DNA of 58,901 nt, taken from positions 1 through 58,901 of the forward strand of contig VCMS01000333.1 in the NCBI GenBank assembly GCA_022539475.1, written 5' to 3'. Positions 43,250 through 53,907 of the stretch are shown here, in pieces (positions within the stretch are counted from its first letter, which is position 1; the number at the start of each line of letters is the position of its first letter). Both the position numbers and the translations under genes were made by a program. The notes under the pieces were generated by a model. The model was not told where the DNA came from. It did no database searches and was given only the letters and a program-made list of their open reading frames with translations. Source of the stretch: Gracilaria domingensis. Its lineage: Eukaryota; Rhodophyta; Florideophyceae; Gracilariales; Gracilariaceae.

Positions 43250-43560
43250 GTAGCGCCAGTGGGCATTGGGTGAGCAAGCAAAATTCGCTGCTGCAGCGCA
43301 GTCGGTACTGGCCATGCCGATTACGCTGCAGCAACGGGGGTTGCGGGTTCGATCCTCCACATGCACGGCATGCTGCATGCACTGGCCATGCACGCTGCAC
43401 GTCGTGCAATGTGGGGGTTTCGTGCCGCACAATGATGGAGTGGCTTTTGCCACTCCAACGTTTTTGTTGGGCTGATCATTTTTGCAGGAGCTGGGGGAAC
43501 AGATAGGTACTGTGGCTAGCACAACATGTTGTGCTAGTCAGAAGCAGCTTCCATTCCCTC
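43250..43560. other. Cluster of conserved hairpins, copy 2
   Basis: The hairpins match 27286-27600. GGAGTGGC (43437-43444) pairs with GCCACTCC (43449-43456); relative to copy 1 one G-C pair has become A-T on both sides. CCAACG...GTTGG and GCTAGCACAAC...GTTGTGCTAG follow. Confidence 0.6.
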
Positions 43561-43633
43561 AGCCCAAATGGAAAGTACTTGTCATTTTGCAGCGCGGGAC
43601 AGAAGGTGCGGTGATTAACTGTTCGAAGCCAAT

Positions 43634-43706
43634 CCCATACATGCCATTTGCAACAGAAAACGAACCCTGCGCGGGTTCGTTTTCTGTTGCAAATGGCATG
43701 TATGGG
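43634..43706. repeat. Perfect 34-bp inverted repeat with 5-nt loop
   Basis: CCCATACATGCCATTTGCAA begins the left arm (43634-43667), and the right arm (43673-43706) is its exact complement. Copy 1 keeps only a decayed right-arm version near 27680-27713. Confidence 0.85.
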
Positions 43707-45062
43707 AACGCCTACTAGATGGAGACGGAGAAAGACTTGGCCTGAAACGTTAAGATGAGTAAGTTCCATACCTACTGCAACGGGGCCAAAGCCGGTCCGG
43801 GAGCGGTCGTGGTCCAGAAACACTTAGGACATTCGGGACAGTTCGTTGTGACAAGTGTGATGTCACGCACGCAGATGTGCAGAGAAGACGTAGAAATAAA
43901 GGAAGAAAATATAGTGCAAGGCATGTAAGCGTGAGGTGGATAATGCAGCCAGTGTGACAACTTATCACAGCCACGAAGAAGATAGGAGATATATAATCAA
44001 CATCGAAATGTTTGTGCTATCGGTTACGTAAAGAACCAAGAGCCACAGATTTGTGTGGCTCGTGACGTAACCGAGACGCAAGCCAAGGCGTGTAACGAAG
44101 TGAGTTGCTCGCACTCTTGCCACGTAGTGGAGTCAGTGTTCCGCACATTCAGCAGGGTATCTCAATCGTGGCGGCTGTTGAGCAGACCAGACTTCCGAGG
44201 AATATGTCATTTCTCCTGTATCGACCGGCCTGAGAAGCGTTGCCATGATATATCAATCTTGAGGCCCTCTCCCGCAAAAGGGAGATCTCCATCACCCTCC
44301 TGCGACGCAACATTCATACAGAACTGTCTGTATGATTTTTGCGTAGCAGGATGGTGATGGAGTATGCCACCGACAATACTATAACTGAGGATGAAAGTAC
44401 GGCTCGTAGTATGCGGAGAGGTCTGTATGACAGTGTATCACTTCAGGCAGCGGGACGGATCCCGATCTTGTTGGGTATATGCTAAGGTGCAGATGAGAGA
44501 AACGCTTCTGTAGGCCATAACTTGGGCGACGGAAAATAACTGAAGCATTCCTCGGCTGCCGCTAGCTATACACAGTGAGATATGAGATTTGTGTAAGTGG
44601 TTGTGGAACTAGAATTTGTGGAGGAACTGTTCCGTAGCTCTGTCATCACGAATTATGGTTGCAGTGAGCTTCAAACTAGCCAGCAGCGATTGTACGCCGG
44701 CTGCATCGAATCGAAAGAACGCATCATGTTTGATGAAGCTCCAACTTACGGGGAGATTCAGGTCGGACGCGTTGGGCACTGTGGCCACCAACAACTGTAC
44801 GCCGGCTGCACCGAATCGAATAGACGGGTAATTCTTTTATGGTCCAATGTATCAGCAGCCGACCGTGATGGTCATTGATTGTGGTTGAGAAAAAGCGGTA
44901 AGACTGTTAATACACGGCGTTTGAGGGCAATGGAGTCGTATACACACAATTTGATAATATCATCACCCGGTGTAATTTTGAAGCTCATATTCGGAGCGAG
45001 GCGATGTGACTTGGAAATCGTTCGGGGTGGTGAAGAGGACGGTGACATGGGGTGTGGTGTGC
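43707..45062 (+). other. Upstream region of recombinase gene, copy 2
   Basis: The region is homologous to 27714-29075. The motif TTGTACGCCGGCTGCA (CTGTACGCC... in the second) occurs twice, at about 44688 and 44790, against once in copy 1. No gene is recognised. Confidence 0.5.
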
Positions 45063-45069
45063 TTATAAG
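45063..45069 (+). promoter_or_regulatory. TATA box of recombinase gene, copy 2
   Basis: TTATAAG lies in GTGCTTATAAGAG, 141 bp before the ATG at 45204, exactly as in copy 1. Confidence 0.7.
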
Positions 45070-45203
45070 AGGAGGTAGAGTGGTCCAGAAAATGGCGGAG
45101 TTCAGTCAGAGCCAAACGACAACAAGTCTCTTTTTCCTACTGGAACCCTCGACTTCGTGTTAGAGTGTACAGCTGAATACTACTGTGATTCTTAGTATCC
45201 ATC

Positions 45204-47864
45204 ATGAGCGATTTCATTTTCCAGTGCATGCTTGGCAATGATGAGGCGGATAGTGGGGCGCGTTTCCCCACCCGTAGTCCGACTGCGAGTTCGAGCAAGT
45301 GGCAAAAGTCAGCCGTACTTGTGAAGGGGCAAGTTGGTAATAAGAAGCCTGTGCACGCCAAGGTACTAGGCGCCGGCGAAGAGACCCTGAACAAGGAACT
45401 TGAGGAGGTAGAGATGACGTCCACGAAGGGTGCAGTTCAGAAGGTTGTAGTTCCAGTGACCAAGGCGGTTTCCGCCAAGAGGCCGATTCAGGTGAAGGTT
45501 CATCGTCGCGAAGAAGAAGTTGTCGATAACGAAATTATCGGGGACGGCATTGAGACTCCAAAAAGCAAAGGAGCTGATGAATCTGAAGACGTCTTGCCGG
45601 AAAAGGAATCGTTTCATGCCCGCCAAGACGGAAAAGGACGGAAGCAACGAGCCCTACGGACTTGTGGGATATCTATTCCACCACCGAATGGAATAGTTGA
45701 AGCAGATGATGAAGATTGCGTGTTAACGCAGAATGGTGGGAGCAAGAACAGTCCTATCGGCACCGGAAGCGGAGAGGACGAGAATGGTTCTCGCAATGTA
45801 GCCTCTCGCTTTCCTGACTTCGCTGGTCTTGTGGACGAAGACTTTGCTGATGTTATTGCCGGTAACGAAGAGGAAGCGAAGAAGGTGCAGAATGGGTTTC
45901 ACGCAGGGAGGCGTCCTTCCTCGTCATCAAGTAGCAGCATTATTGACTTGATCGGAGACGAAGCCAACCCTGGAAGGAGCGCGGCATGTGCTAATGTAGT
46001 TCGCAATCTCACCATGATGAAAGACGGTAACGCCGATTCGCAAGAAGTCGATGGTTCGGAAGACGTTGTCATCCCTATAGACTTGGAAAAGTTTATGAGG
46101 GAGCAAGAATCGGAAATAGGTGCGATGCATGACGATGGCGTTGTTGGTCGAGCGGAGATATTCGGGGGAAGAGCGCGAGGTGGTGCTCCGTGTGAATCCA
46201 GTTATGGACAGAAGAGAGGAGGAGCGGACTCTCGACTAGGCAGGAGGAAGAGACGGAAGCAGGAAAGGAGAGACGTGAATGAGACTTCGAATGTGGACAC
46301 CAGCCCCAAGCAGCTTTGGAAGAGCATGGTGCAAGAAACTCTGGGAAGAAGCCCTGATTATTTCCGTAGCAAGAATGCTATGCTGCGAGACTTGGACATC
46401 CGTGTTAGGAAGGGAAGCATTGGCTATCCCGGCTTGAAGATTTCCGTTGCAAACTGCCCAGACCTGGAAGAAGTGTACATGCTGCGATTTAAGACGAAGG
46501 AGCTTCTTCACACCAGGGGGTCTGGGAGTTTCTCAGTGTTCAGGTCGATTGTGGGTCAGTTCGTCAGGTGGGCGATTGCAAGTGGCAAGCTTCCGTTGTT
46601 CGATGGATGGAAGCGTCTCGCACTGTTTCGCTTGCTGAAGGAGGAACACCTTGTTAGGTGTTTTGTGAACTACTTCATTCGAATCGCCTCGTTTAACACG
46701 ATTGCAAGCAAGTGCAATGTGTTGAGAATCATGTGCCAGTACGCATCCGTGCGCATGGCGGACATGGAAGATCGTAACCAGATTGCCCGTGTTGAGATGT
46801 ACCTCGGAACTGCTTTCAACGCAGCGAAGGGAGGAGCGAGGGAGAGCACTCGGAAGCTGCAGAGTGCCGAAGAACGTATCAAGAACCAAACTATCGTGTC
46901 GCGGAAGCAGATTGAGAAGGGCGTTAATGTAGCCCGATCGCAGCTGAATGGCATGATCGAATCGTTTTCCGCAACGGCATGCAAACTGTCACGACGGGCC
47001 GCGGTGAAGGAAATGATGCAAACCAAAGGTTTGCTTGACAAATGGTGCATAAACTTCCTAGCCCTCATCGCGCTCACGGGTGGGGGGCAAAGGCCCCAGG
47101 CTTACGCGAGGCTGCAATGCCCGAGCGATTTTACGCTCGATGAATGTATCGACGAAGAATTGAGAAACCCGAAAGGACTGTTCGAGATGAAGACGTTCCG
47201 GGAAAAGACCGCGCGGGCGCTCGACGTTCCGAACATCAATTTTCCGAGGTTGATAATGCCCTACGTTGCTTTCCATGTTGATCTCGTTCGTCCGATGATA
47301 CTAAGGAGGAGGAAGCTGCCTTTGACCACTTCGTTTAAGAGAAACAGACCGTTGTTGTTGCATTCCCGAACTGGTGTATTGTTGAAATCGTCGCATATTT
47401 CCCGAACCATCAAAACGTTTATGACGAGTGTACACTCTTCGCTCACCTCCGTTACGGCCATGACTCTGCGAACCAGTTTCGCCACAGCAATGCTACATGA
47501 TTATCGGCGTGGGAAGTTTACGAAGGATGGGCAGGAGATGAACGAAGATAAGTTTTTAGGCTTGGTGGCCAAGCAGATGAACACTTCAGTTGAGCAGCTA
47601 CGCGGTACGTACATGGCCTCTCGTAGCAGTGACTTTAAGGAGGTTACTGCCATTATGACGAAGCACTTTTGCATGATTATGGGCGAGGACTCGGGTGACG
47701 AAGACGACGGGGCTAGTGAAAGCGACGATGAACTGAGTGATAGCCAACACGGAACGGAGAAAGATAGTGTCGAGGACGAAAGCAGTGATGAGGACGTGGA
47801 GGATGAAATCGGAACCGGTGTGGGCTTATTTGAGGACGAAGAGGAATCTCAGGATGAGGATTGA
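45204..47864 (+). CDS. Tyrosine recombinase (Crypton-like), copy 2
   Basis: The frame encodes 886 residues. Tyrosine recombinases cut and rejoin DNA through a covalent 3'-phosphotyrosine. The C-terminal catalytic domain shows Arg630 in 'LTGGGQRPQAYARL' (box I), a possible Lys663 in 'EMKTFREKTARA', Arg756 in 'AMTLRTSFATAML' (box II, with the usual His position changed) and nucleophile Tyr803 in 'QLRGTYMAS'. An N-terminal SAM-like core-binding domain probably spans about 370-520. Residues 1-350 are charged and probably disordered. 'SSSSSIIDLIGDE' (241-253) is a textbook-like SUMO-interaction motif, and basic stretches (346-356) suggest an NLS. The C-terminal 60 residues are acidic. This is the only intact recombinase in the window and so the likely source of mobility. 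Confidence 0.85.
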   Translation: MSDFIFQCMLGNDEADSGARFPTRSPTASSSKWQKSAVLVKGQVGNKKPVHAKVLGAGEETLNKELEEVEMTSTKGAVQKVVVPVTKAVSAKRPIQVKVHRREEEVVDNEIIGDGIETPKSKGADESEDVLPEKESFHARQDGKGRKQRALRTCGISIPPPNGIVEADDEDCVLTQNGGSKNSPIGTGSGEDENGSRNVASRFPDFAGLVDEDFADVIAGNEEEAKKVQNGFHAGRRPSSSSSSSIIDLIGDEANPGRSAACANVVRNLTMMKDGNADSQEVDGSEDVVIPIDLEKFMREQESEIGAMHDDGVVGRAEIFGGRARGGAPCESSYGQKRGGADSRLGRRKRRKQERRDVNETSNVDTSPKQLWKSMVQETLGRSPDYFRSKNAMLRDLDIRVRKGSIGYPGLKISVANCPDLEEVYMLRFKTKELLHTRGSGSFSVFRSIVGQFVRWAIASGKLPLFDGWKRLALFRLLKEEHLVRCFVNYFIRIASFNTIASKCNVLRIMCQYASVRMADMEDRNQIARVEMYLGTAFNAAKGGARESTRKLQSAEERIKNQTIVSRKQIEKGVNVARSQLNGMIESFSATACKLSRRAAVKEMMQTKGLLDKWCINFLALIALTGGGQRPQAYARLQCPSDFTLDECIDEELRNPKGLFEMKTFREKTARALDVPNINFPRLIMPYVAFHVDLVRPMILRRRKLPLTTSFKRNRPLLLHSRTGVLLKSSHISRTIKTFMTSVHSSLTSVTAMTLRTSFATAMLHDYRRGKFTKDGQEMNEDKFLGLVAKQMNTSVEQLRGTYMASRSSDFKEVTAIMTKHFCMIMGEDSGDEDDGASESDDELSDSQHGTEKDSVEDESSDEDVEDEIGTGVGLFEDEEESQDED

Positions 47865-48112
47865 AATGAATCGAGGGTGGAGACGAAGGAGAAAGAAATC
47901 GTGTGAGAGAGAAAATATTGTGGTGAACAATGAAGATTCCGGCCGCAGAATCATACAGTGGTCGCGTTCATGTTAGGTGAGAAAAGTAAATCCCGAGCCA
48001 TGCCAATTCAGAAAAGAATGATCAATTGTCTGTGTCAGCTGCCGAGTTATAAGATAAAGTTGAGTGCAATCGTCTTTCAAAGAGAGTAAACCGGTGAGAA
48101 AGCCGAGCAGTT
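47865..48112. other. 3' flank of recombinase gene, copy 2
   Basis: No gene is seen. It leads into the 194-bp tandem repeat. Confidence 0.4.
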
Positions 48113-48690
48113 CCAAGAACACTGGCGAACTGCGCTGGCTAAGCGATATAGCTAACCGATATGCAAGTGTTTGTGGTCTGTAGGCAGTTGGTGAAGGATT
48201 GGATCATAATATTGAGCCAGTCCTAGCAGACCTTCGTTGTTTTCCTTCGGCGGAGGTGGTTCAAAGTAGAGTAACTCCTCCTCGTAGTGTACCTGACAGC
48301 GAAACCCCAAGAACACTGGCGAACTGCGTTGGCTAAGCGATATAGCTAACCGATATGCAAGTATTTGTGGTCTGTAGGCAGTTGGTGAAGGATTGGTTCA
48401 TAATATCGAGCCAGTCCTAGCAGACCTTCGTTTTTTTCCTTCGGCGGAGGTGGTTCAAAGTAGAGTAACTCCTCCTCGTAGTGTACCTGACAGCGAAACC
48501 CCAAGAACACTGGCAAACTGCGTTGGCTAAGCGATATAGCTAACCAATATGCAAGTGTTTGTGGCTGGTAGGCAGATGGTGAAGTAGAGGTTCATAATAT
48601 CGAGCAGACCTTCGTTGTTTTCCTTCGACGCAGCTGGTTCAATGTAGAGGAACGCTTCCCCCTGACAGCGAAACCCGTTCTCGTACGTAT
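48113..48690. repeat. 194-bp tandem repeat, three units
   Basis: Units start with CCAAGAACACTGGC at 48113, 48307 and 48501. The first two are nearly the same; the third has small deletions. Copy 1 has one diverged unit near 32260. Confidence 0.8.
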
Positions 48691-49564
48691 AGGTTATTGT
48701 GCAAGACCGTGTCGAGCGATAGTGGATCGAGGCGAATGCTTGCCCGATCGAAACGAGGCCAAGCATTGAGGCGAGGTCCGCAATATCGCTTGGCTCGGTG
48801 CTGTGTAACAAGCTGCTTGTAGGAAAGGACTTATGTCCAATGGATTCGGTACAAGTTCGATACTGAGAGCGACAAGGACATGAAACGGTCATGTTCTCGT
48901 AGTCGAGTATGAAAACCTACCACTTTTGCGAATATAATTTTCAGCTTATTGCTCTCACCTTTCTAGAGCAATATCCAGATCTGGTGCATGGACCCGTAGC
49001 AATAACTACAATATTGGTTGTGGTCCTGTCCGACAAAATATCATATTGTATGATACATAGACTCACTTGTGCCATGGCGTCACCCCTCCCTGATCCTCGA
49101 TTGAAATAGTGAAAGGGATCGAGACCATCTTTTGATGCTTTCAAAAACTCCCATTAATATCAAAGTTGACCAAAACAAGTTCGTTTAGGTAGCACAAGTA
49201 GAGCTCGAGGCAATGAGGTAGAACAAACATTTTTTGCTTTTGTTGAATTCAATTTTGGGATTTAGAGACGAGCTGTGGCTGTACAATGATCAGGTTCTTC
49301 TGTCTGATCCTTCCCACTATGTTGTCCAGAATGTGAAGTATGCCAAGTAGCTGCGCTTCTCCATAACGATCGGCGTTCTCGAAAGAACCATCGCTATTTC
49401 GTAATTCACTTCCGTTGAATAATATATGCGTTCTACAGCAAACCTGGTGAGCCAAGTCGTATGCAACTGTTTAGGAGAAGGGGTAATATGCTTGGTGTTA
49501 GCAAATCATAGACAGCATTATGTTGGTCTGCTCCGCACCATCTCCCTAATCTTCTGTGCTATGT
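48691..49564. other. Region between convergent genes, copy 2
   Basis: Only short frames occur here, with no recognised product or repeat. Confidence 0.45.
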
Positions 49565-52500
49565 TTACCCTTGTTTCTGGCACTTCATCATGGACAACAG
49601 ATCTCTCGCTCGCGCCATGCAACGTTCCCACTCTTCCCGAAGATGCTTATCCTTGTGTTGTTTGGCGAGAGAGATACCTTCCACCACTATATCCGGCATG
49701 GCAACAGAAGTGGGCACAACTGCTGTCGGTGAACCGCGTTGACGTACCAAAGAAGGGCCCGCCACAGGGCCCGGAACCGCAGTGGACAATGTGGGCTTCG
49801 TTGTGTTGAAGGCTACAATCTGAAGTTCACGATACCTTTTGACGGCCATTGGGGTGAGCAAGGTGAGATAGGATTCCATATTTGCGGGGTCTCTAGATTC
49901 GCGGATAGCTTTGTTAATTTCACTCGTATCCAACACAGCTCGAATGACATCACTCTTAGCAGGTGAGGGGGAAGCTCCCATATCCAGCGACAATAGTCCA
50001 TTGAGAACACCAATGAGGGCCTTGCGCACCGGCAAGGAAGGGTCCGGTACTGCACGAAGTGGCAATGAGATCTTGTTCTGTGACGAAATTGGTGGAACGA
50101 TTTGCATTGGCGGTTTCAAGGTGTTCACCGGTATTACGGTTTGTGAAAAATCCATTTGCGAGGGTGCGTTTGGAAGTTGTGTGATCTGCAGATCCCGTTT
50201 AAGCTTCTTATGAGATGGGTGCGGCATGAAATCATCGTTGTCATTCCCAACAAATGGTATGTCGCACCGGGAAGGTTGTGAGGACGGTGGTGTAAAAGCT
50301 GGCACGGATGGCGGGGCTTCGGCAGGATCACAATTCTTTTTCTCATCAGACCGAAAAGCACCGAGGTTGGTACACTTGTTCGCAGGTTCACTCTTCTCAT
50401 TCTGGCCATAAGGAGCCGCTGGCACGTTTGGAGTCGTCTCGGTACTTTCACGGTTCGTTTTCTGTGCAGATACAGACGGTCCTTCAATTGCAAGGCGAGA
50501 AGAATCGTGCGCGTTTGATGATGACGTAGTAGAGCGCTTTGGCACTGGTGGTATGGGCCAGTGAAACGTTCGTGCTGGAGCGGCATCGGTCGGGTTAGCC
50601 CGGTACATGGTCTTGAAGGCGCGAAGTCTTTGGTGGATATCATTTGTGTACTTGCGGAATGTGTAGTCTCCGTAGCAGCCTTCGAGATAGCGTTGAGCGG
50701 CATTTGGGGAAAACGAAAGAAATGGAGCTGTGTCACGGCACACCAGAGAGGCGTGATAGGTGACATAGAACCCGCATTCAACATTTGTCTGCAACGGTTT
50801 GCGAATCGTGTCAAAAGACAAACGCTCTTTGAGAGCCTGAGCCGTTAGCTCTCGCTTTCCAGGGTAGCAAGCGCAGAGGAATTCGATAAGGTTCTGCGCC
50901 ATACTCTGATGCAGAGATTGCTTTGGACCCATGCTGTCCAGCCAATAGAGCCTCGCTTTTGTAGCATTCGCATTATCTTGTGAGGAAACGTTGCGAATTG
51001 GAGAAGAACTTTGGTTTTCTAGCTCGTTGAACAGGGTTGGAAGGGAACATACAACTGCTAATGACCAGTGATTGTTTCCACAAATGGGGAGCATGGTGAT
51101 CTGAGTTTCCCACACAGCGTCATGAGGGTTGACAGTGTTTCTTTTATATCTTCCGACCTTGTCTCGCAGTTGCTCTTTATTACTCTTCGCCAAGGTATGG
51201 TACGGTTTCTCAAACCATCCAGATAAGTACGCAGAATCCAAGATATATATGTCATTCATAGTCTGTGTGGACCAATTGTTGAGGAAGTACAACGTAAAAA
51301 CAACTGCCTCGTCAGTAGCCATTGAAAGTTTCTCGATACGACTCGAGTCTTCATTCCATAAGGTAAAGGTCTTTTGTAACACGCTGCCGTTCAGAATCGT
51401 AGCGACGTCCGAGTACTTGCTAGTGTCCAGTTTGACCACCGCTCGTGTCACTAGATCCGCAAGATCAAATAATTTGGGGGCCTTACCACGCTTGCTCTTC
51501 TCTTTGAGCTCTTCTCGCACGAGCGAAAGCACTTCCAGCTTGTCTTCGCCGACATCCAATGCAATTGTTCCCGGTCCACTGTTCTTTACGGCTTCCTTCT
51601 TGATTCGATCCACTTCCTCTTTGACCTTACCCTCCAGTTGGTCTACGAGCGTCATCGTCCCGATCTGTTCCCAATTCAGATAATCTTCCCATCCTGGAGG
51701 GGGATCCTTGAGTCGTGGTGATTCATTCTCGCTTCGCCTCCTCTTTCGTCCCCGCTTCTTCCCATCTGTCTCATTGCCAGCTGTGTCCGAAAACACGCAC
51801 GTGAATGGGAAGCCACTCTTTCTTCGTGAAACCCATAGTGCCACTGTGTTCTTGATTTTTTGCACTGACCAGTTGCGCACGGTGTTCAACGAACTCTTGT
51901 TGAACCTCGTTGGGCCGGTTGCCTCCAGATAGCACAGGTCCTCTAACACATCAGCTTTCAACAACCGTTCTGCTCCGGTCATGTACCCCTTTTTCGTCGG
52001 GTCTGCCGGGCTGTCTTCAATAAAACCGATGGCAAATTTATGCCGACCTTCCGCGTCTTCTCTGAGGTCTGCATACGTGGCAAGCAACTTGTTCTGCGTC
52101 ATGGCAGACATCTTCATCTTCTTCCCCGACTCGAGAATACGCTGCTGCTCTTGCCACACCCAGTACTCCTTGAGCCGGCCGAACAATCCCACCTGTTGCA
52201 TGATATCATACGGTGCCGGGCGAGGGTTCGTAGTCTTCACATGGTAAGCCAAAATTGGCTCATGGATTGCCATATGTAGATTGTTGCCGAACTCTTCCAG
52301 GTCTCGTACATCGATTACCTGGTAGGGTAGGAAATGTAAGTGCTTGACGAGTGAGGCCAAAAGCAGTCGGTGCCCTTCGCTAACGACCATCAATTTCCCG
52401 TACATCGTCTTCTGTACTCCTCTGATCACGAGAAGAGGCTGGCTCATTTGATAGCTTGCGGGTGCTCCCATTTCTTGTGAAAGAAGTTGAAGATAAGCCA

Positions 52501-52621
52501 TGGACGAATAGCGGCCGATAATAGGGCCGACGAAAAGGTCAATACTGGCCAAATAGATAGGGCTACATCGCGCTTCGATAATGCGGTCATAGACCTTCTT
52601 CGAAAATCTCTGATGCGGCAT
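49565..52621 (-). CDS. Ulp1-like C48 cysteine protease, copy 2
   Basis: From the ATG at 52621, which aligns with the copy 1 start, this encodes 1018 residues; 73 upstream codons are open but unrelated to copy 1. Catalytic residues are His518 in 'CGNNHWSLAV', Asp562 in 'YWLDSMGPKQ', Gln611 and Cys616 in 'LQTNVECGFYV', the last close to the Ulp1 Q-x-N-x-D-C-G signature. The N-terminal half is the better conserved part between copies ('EARCSPIYLASIDLFVGPI', 'PYDIMQQVGLFGRL', 'KKGYMTGAE', 'NKSSLNTVRNW'). It carries a basic 'KKRGRKRRR' likely NLS at 288-296. The C-terminal third is Ser/Pro-rich and variable. The intact frame in both copies suggests selection on the protease function. Confidence 0.8.
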   Translation of the reverse strand: MPHQRFSKKVYDRIIEARCSPIYLASIDLFVGPIIGRYSSMAYLQLLSQEMGAPASYQMSQPLLVIRGVQKTMYGKLMVVSEGHRLLLASLVKHLHFLPYQVIDVRDLEEFGNNLHMAIHEPILAYHVKTTNPRPAPYDIMQQVGLFGRLKEYWVWQEQQRILESGKKMKMSAMTQNKLLATYADLREDAEGRHKFAIGFIEDSPADPTKKGYMTGAERLLKADVLEDLCYLEATGPTRFNKSSLNTVRNWSVQKIKNTVALWVSRRKSGFPFTCVFSDTAGNETDGKKRGRKRRRSENESPRLKDPPPGWEDYLNWEQIGTMTLVDQLEGKVKEEVDRIKKEAVKNSGPGTIALDVGEDKLEVLSLVREELKEKSKRGKAPKLFDLADLVTRAVVKLDTSKYSDVATILNGSVLQKTFTLWNEDSSRIEKLSMATDEAVVFTLYFLNNWSTQTMNDIYILDSAYLSGWFEKPYHTLAKSNKEQLRDKVGRYKRNTVNPHDAVWETQITMLPICGNNHWSLAVVCSLPTLFNELENQSSSPIRNVSSQDNANATKARLYWLDSMGPKQSLHQSMAQNLIEFLCACYPGKRELTAQALKERLSFDTIRKPLQTNVECGFYVTYHASLVCRDTAPFLSFSPNAAQRYLEGCYGDYTFRKYTNDIHQRLRAFKTMYRANPTDAAPARTFHWPIPPVPKRSTTSSSNAHDSSRLAIEGPSVSAQKTNRESTETTPNVPAAPYGQNEKSEPANKCTNLGAFRSDEKKNCDPAEAPPSVPAFTPPSSQPSRCDIPFVGNDNDDFMPHPSHKKLKRDLQITQLPNAPSQMDFSQTVIPVNTLKPPMQIVPPISSQNKISLPLRAVPDPSLPVRKALIGVLNGLLSLDMGASPSPAKSDVIRAVLDTSEINKAIRESRDPANMESYLTLLTPMAVKRYRELQIVAFNTTKPTLSTAVPGPVAGPSLVRQRGSPTAVVPTSVAMPDIVVEGISLAKQHKDKHLREEWERCMARARDLLSMMKCQKQG

Positions 52622-52993
52622 GACGCGTAAGCATCGGTATTCTTCAATGTTGTGTTGAACTCGTGGTACGCGGAGAGGGCTAGGGATGAGGTTGTTGCGC
52701 AATAAAGAAGCGTGAGGTAGGATAGGATTTGTGTGAGGATACGGCACGCGCACCTGCGAGCGGCATGAAGAGCGCATGGGAGATCGAGAGGTAAGCGACG
52801 ACGGTTGAAAATGTGTGTAAAAAGCAGCGGCATTTCCCAAAAAACTTTTTCAAAAAAACGAAACGGAGGGAAGTATACCTCACATACAGCCATATTTCAG
52901 CGGTGCTGGCTTTATGTGCCAACATTGCAACACGTCATGCGATCATCCTTACAGTGCAGCACTTGTCCATGGTTTGGTTTGGTAAACAGAAGT

Positions 52994-53010
52994 GCAGGAA
53001 TGTCTCCTGC
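52994..53010. promoter_or_regulatory. Palindromic site GCAGGAATGTCTCCTGC
   Basis: The site lies about 0.37 kb upstream of the protease start, like the sites at 36308-36374 in copy 1. One arm base is changed. Confidence 0.55.
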
Positions 53011-53235
53011 AATCGTGCGGTGCTTTGATATGATGAGGGCATTTATTTCAATTTTTTCAGTGTAAAAAACGAGGGTGAGCCCCTTAACGGAGATGGCGAC
53101 GGAGCGACGGGAGAGAACGCGACTCTCAATGTATAGCCAAAATCACAGCTGATACACGTAGAACAGCGACAAATGTGTACATGCGATAAACGTGTACTCC
53201 TGTACAAAAAGACACGTGTGGTCTGTCTTACGCTG

Positions 53236-53330
53236 TATATAAAGCGATTCTCGGGCAGCGCACGGCCGAGCTGGGCAACTCCCTTAAATGCTGCTGGGGC
53301 GTTTTTTTCAAACTGTTACGTACAAAAAAC
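53236..53330 (+). promoter_or_regulatory. TATA-hairpin module 3
   Basis: TATATAAA lies at 53236. A GTTTTTT...AAAAAAC stem starts about 65 bp further on and ends at 53330. Confidence 0.55.
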
Positions 53331-53419
53331 TGTGGTCCGGCCACAGGAACAAATCGCACTCGTGACGTGATTGCGAACAAACGCAAGCATTGCTGCCAAC
53401 CGGCTGCTGAAAACCGATG

Positions 53420-53526
53420 AAGCTGATGACAGTGTAAGCGCGGCTCAGAATGCAGGAAAGATTCCTGCAAACCGATGAAGCTGATGACAGTGTAAGCGAA
53501 GCTCAGAATGCAGGAAAGATTCCTGC
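53420..53526. repeat. Tandem unit with palindromic sites and GTGTAAGC box
   Basis: Two units of about 58 bp each hold GATGACAGTGTAAGC and then GCAGGAAAGATTCCTGC (53452 and 53510). A third, degraded box (GACATTGTAAGG) follows at about 53547. Confidence 0.7.
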
Positions 53527-53595
53527 AAACCGATGAAGATGACTGACATTGTAAGGTGCATTCGCAGTACACAGAGAACACGTGTGCTTCTAGTC

Positions 53596-53695
53596 TATAT
53601 AACGTGGGTCACGGGCAACATGGAGGTGTGCTGGCGAACTCCGTCGACGGCTCATGGGCCACTATGTAGCAAAGATTATGTCCAAAAACTGGGGT
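53596..53695 (+). promoter_or_regulatory. TATA module 4
   Basis: TATATAA at 53596 is followed by GGGCAACATGGAGG. The hairpin at +65 is weak here. It is the closest core promoter to ORF3 of copy 2 (ATG at 53908). Confidence 0.45.
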
Positions 53696-53907
53696 AAGGC
53701 TGCATGAATATTTCGGTGAAGCTCGTACGGTTCAGTGGGCAGTGCTCAACGTCAGCTTCGCTCCGCGTTTGCCGTTGTCACCATCGGCGTTCATTATCAG
53801 CAAGTTGGCGTTGCTAGATACTTGTTATCTCGTCCTGTAGGCTCCAGGTGCATCGACGCTTCGGTCGTGAGCAGTGAGAAGTGGTGTGACTGTGAAAACG
53901 TGTTCCA

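Larger units (their letters stand above)
52622..53907. other. Divergent promoter region, protease/ORF3, copy 2
   Basis: This 1.3-kb region lies between the two divergent starts, against 3.65 kb in copy 1. It holds palindromic sites at 52994, 53452 and 53510, GATGACAGTGTAAGC boxes at about 53424 and 53483, and the two TATA modules listed separately. Confidence 0.55.
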
